DNA of 64,000 nt from Photobacterium rosenbergii (GTDB taxonomy: Bacteria > Pseudomonadota > Gammaproteobacteria > Enterobacterales > Vibrionaceae). The notes under the pieces were generated by a model, which was not told the DNA's origin, searched no databases, and saw only the letters and a program-made list of their open reading frames with translations. The translations under genes and the position numbers were made by a program. The stretch spans positions 158,856 to 222,855 of the forward strand of contig NZ_PYMB01000002.1 of NCBI RefSeq assembly GCF_003026455.1. Direction: 5' to 3'. Positions 62,777-64,000 of this stretch are shown here, one piece after another; position 1 is the stretch's first letter, and each line of letters begins with the position of its first letter.

Positions 62777-63646
62777 TTAGCGATTGTTCTTTACATACTC
62801 CATAAAAGCTTTGTCAGCCACTGATAAATAGCCATCTTTACGCCATGCAATAGCGATATTCAAAATGACAGGCTGCTCAAAAGGGATGGGGACAACACCG
62901 GACTCATTTTCTGTCACCATGTCCAATAGGGCCGTAACCGCAAAGTCGTTGCGGACAATCTTTAAGATCATCGGCAGTAAGTTCGTTTCAAATGCAATAT
63001 TGGGTTCAAAGCGGTTTTCTTGGCAAATACGGTCAATGTATTCGCGGTGGAAATAGCCGGGTTTGAACATCACCAAGTCTTGTTCGAAGAAGGTTTTGAA
63101 GTCTATGGTGTCGAGGGTTGCCAAGTCATTTTCTGGGTGGACAGCCGCAACCATTTGGGTGGTCAGCAAGTGTTCTGTCGCAAGACGTTCTGGTATGTGG
63201 TCGCAATGGATAATGCCTAAATCGAGTTCTTTATCCAGCAGCATCTTACGGATAGTCTCGGTCCCTGCTTCGACGATAGTTAATTTTAGGTTGGGGTATT
63301 GGCTTTTGAAGCCCATCAAAATATCAGGTAAGTAATAAGATCCCAGTGAACTCGGTACCCCGAGTTTTACTTCACCTTTGGTCAGTCCTTTCAATTCTTC
63401 CATTGCAACGGTGGCGTCATGCACGCTCTGTAGGATCAAGCGAGCATGGCGAAGTAACACCTCACCTTCAGGGGTCAAGGTGACACGGCGTTCATTGCGA
63501 TCGAATAGAACGATCCCAAGTTGTTCCTCAAATTTTTTCACCGCAATACTCAAAGCTGGCTGGGCAATATGAAGCTTGGCAGCTGCTCGTGTGAAGTTGG
63601 CTGTTTCGGCTAGGGTGACAAAGTAATTGAGCTGGCGAATATCCAT
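62777..63646 (-). CDS. LysR-family regulator
   Basis: 289 aa. HTH at residues about 1-60 (LNYFVTLAETANFTRAAAKLHIAQPALSIAVKKFEEQLG), effector domain from residue 88 (GEVKLGVPSSLGSYYLPDIL). It is divergent from an MFS transporter gene, like the E. coli ynfL/ynfM arrangement, and probably controls it. The ligand is unknown. Confidence 0.9.
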   Translation of the reverse strand: MDIRQLNYFVTLAETANFTRAAAKLHIAQPALSIAVKKFEEQLGIVLFDRNERRVTLTPEGEVLLRHARLILQSVHDATVAMEELKGLTKGEVKLGVPSSLGSYYLPDILMGFKSQYPNLKLTIVEAGTETIRKMLLDKELDLGIIHCDHIPERLATEHLLTTQMVAAVHPENDLATLDTIDFKTFFEQDLVMFKPGYFHREYIDRICQENRFEPNIAFETNLLPMILKIVRNDFAVTALLDMVTENESGVVPIPFEQPVILNIAIAWRKDGYLSVADKAFMEYVKNNR

Positions 63647-63748
63647 GGGCTATATATTTTCCTTATAGCTTCAATATTTTTAATATATTTTCACTATTCC
63701 TAGTGAATTGCTACCGTTGGATCAGAATTCTTTTTGCTGACAACCGAC

Positions 63749-64000
63749 ATGATAGACATTCAAACCACTGAATATCGAAGAGCCAGCTTTGCCTTGTGTT
63801 TGGGCTCATTCCTTATTTTCTGCAATCTGTATTTATTTCAGCCAATGCTGCCTTTGATGGCAGAGAACTTCGCGGTATCGGCTACCCGAGTCAATTGGTT
63901 GGTGGCCGCTGCGACATTAGCTCTGGCTGTCACGCTTGTACCGTGGGCGGTTTGGTCAGAACGTATCGGCAGACGGCCTGTGATGTTAATCAGCCTCAGC
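63749..64000 (+). CDS. MFS transporter, 3' end cut by window
   Basis: The frame starts at ATG 63749 and is open to the last base (84 codons). It shows a first helix (ASFALCLGSFLIFCNLYLF), a second helix (VNWLVAAATLALAVTLVPWAV) and the MFS loop 2-3 signature WSERIGRRPVM. Probably a 12-helix exporter of the YnfM type, divergent from the LysR gene. Confidence 0.85.
   Translation, partial: MIDIQTTEYRRASFALCLGSFLIFCNLYLFQPMLPLMAENFAVSATRVNWLVAAATLALAVTLVPWAVWSERIGRRPVMLISLS

Overview
The window is a stretch of chromosome from a gamma-proteobacterium of the family Vibrionaceae (a Vibrio or Photobacterium relative; the species cannot be fixed from sequence alone). The clearest markers are the uvrC-pgsA-tRNA(Cys, Gly, Leu) block, a complete norspermidine pathway with the aminotransferase and decarboxylase fused into one protein, two vibrio-type FadL porins, a ToxR-type membrane regulator and MSHA-type pilins. 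Base composition is moderate, with AT-rich intergenic patches. I see no phage, insertion sequence, integron or CRISPR array.

Layout. 1-2160: 3' end of uvrC, then pgsA. 2163-3317: secreted GH16 glucanase. 3504-3956: tRNA-Cys, tRNA-Gly, a degenerate tRNA-Gly 3' copy, tRNA-Leu. 3957-5572: AT-rich accessory patch with a candidate small RNA (about 4222-4300, minus) and two convergent paralogous XRE regulators. 5573-10737: sugar locus, with scrA-type PTS EIIBC, GH32 hydrolase and RpiR regulator on the minus strand, and rpiB plus an rpe/alsE-like epimerase divergent on the plus strand. 10799-11827: PfoR-like EIIC membrane protein. 12759-18530: norspermidine genes (fused DABA aminotransferase/decarboxylase, carboxynorspermidine dehydrogenase, nspC) with structured intergenic RNA. 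19517-19868: a 26-codon candidate gene and a second, identical tRNA-Cys/tRNA-Gly pair. 20032-23270: pxpABC 5-oxoprolinase, a gamma-glutamylcyclotransferase and a zinc-ribbon protein. 23289-26970: DUF3108-like protein, acyl-CoA ligase and small proteins. 27140-30904: three-gene operon of a TonB-dependent receptor, a YfiR-like protein and a CHASE8/HAMP/PAS-like sensor without output domain. 31243-37435: pirin, then a carboxylesterase lipoprotein flanked by two FadL paralogues. 37990-47205: FAN1-type nuclease, Nudix-PAP2 fusion, YdiJ-type dehydrogenase, aqpZ, LpxH-like phosphoesterase, LysR. 47397-54366: CDF-like protein, NYN protein, DUF2884 protein, diguanylate cyclase, 51-aa membrane protein, YgiQ. 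54594-57113: LysR divergent from Usp and PsiE. 57313-60725: two convergent orphan pilins, two small proteins (one almost entirely Glu/Arg repeats), and a ToxR/ToxS-like pair. 61084-64000: dcuC, LysR and the start of a divergent MFS transporter.

How genes work together. The cyclotransferase makes 5-oxoproline and PxpABC opens it to glutamate. The norspermidine genes convert aspartate semialdehyde to norspermidine by way of diaminobutyrate, diaminopropane and carboxynorspermidine. The secreted esterase between two FadL porins suggests ester hydrolysis coupled to fatty-acid uptake, with the acyl-CoA ligase about 9 kb away as the likely activating enzyme. The most novel-looking items are the candidate small RNA at 4222-4334, the receptor/YfiR/output-less sensor operon, the ToxR/S-like pair beside the Glu/Arg-repeat protein, the nested-helix RNA at 16999-17111, and the kinase-less sugar locus that carries 3-epimerase and RpiB-type isomerase genes.
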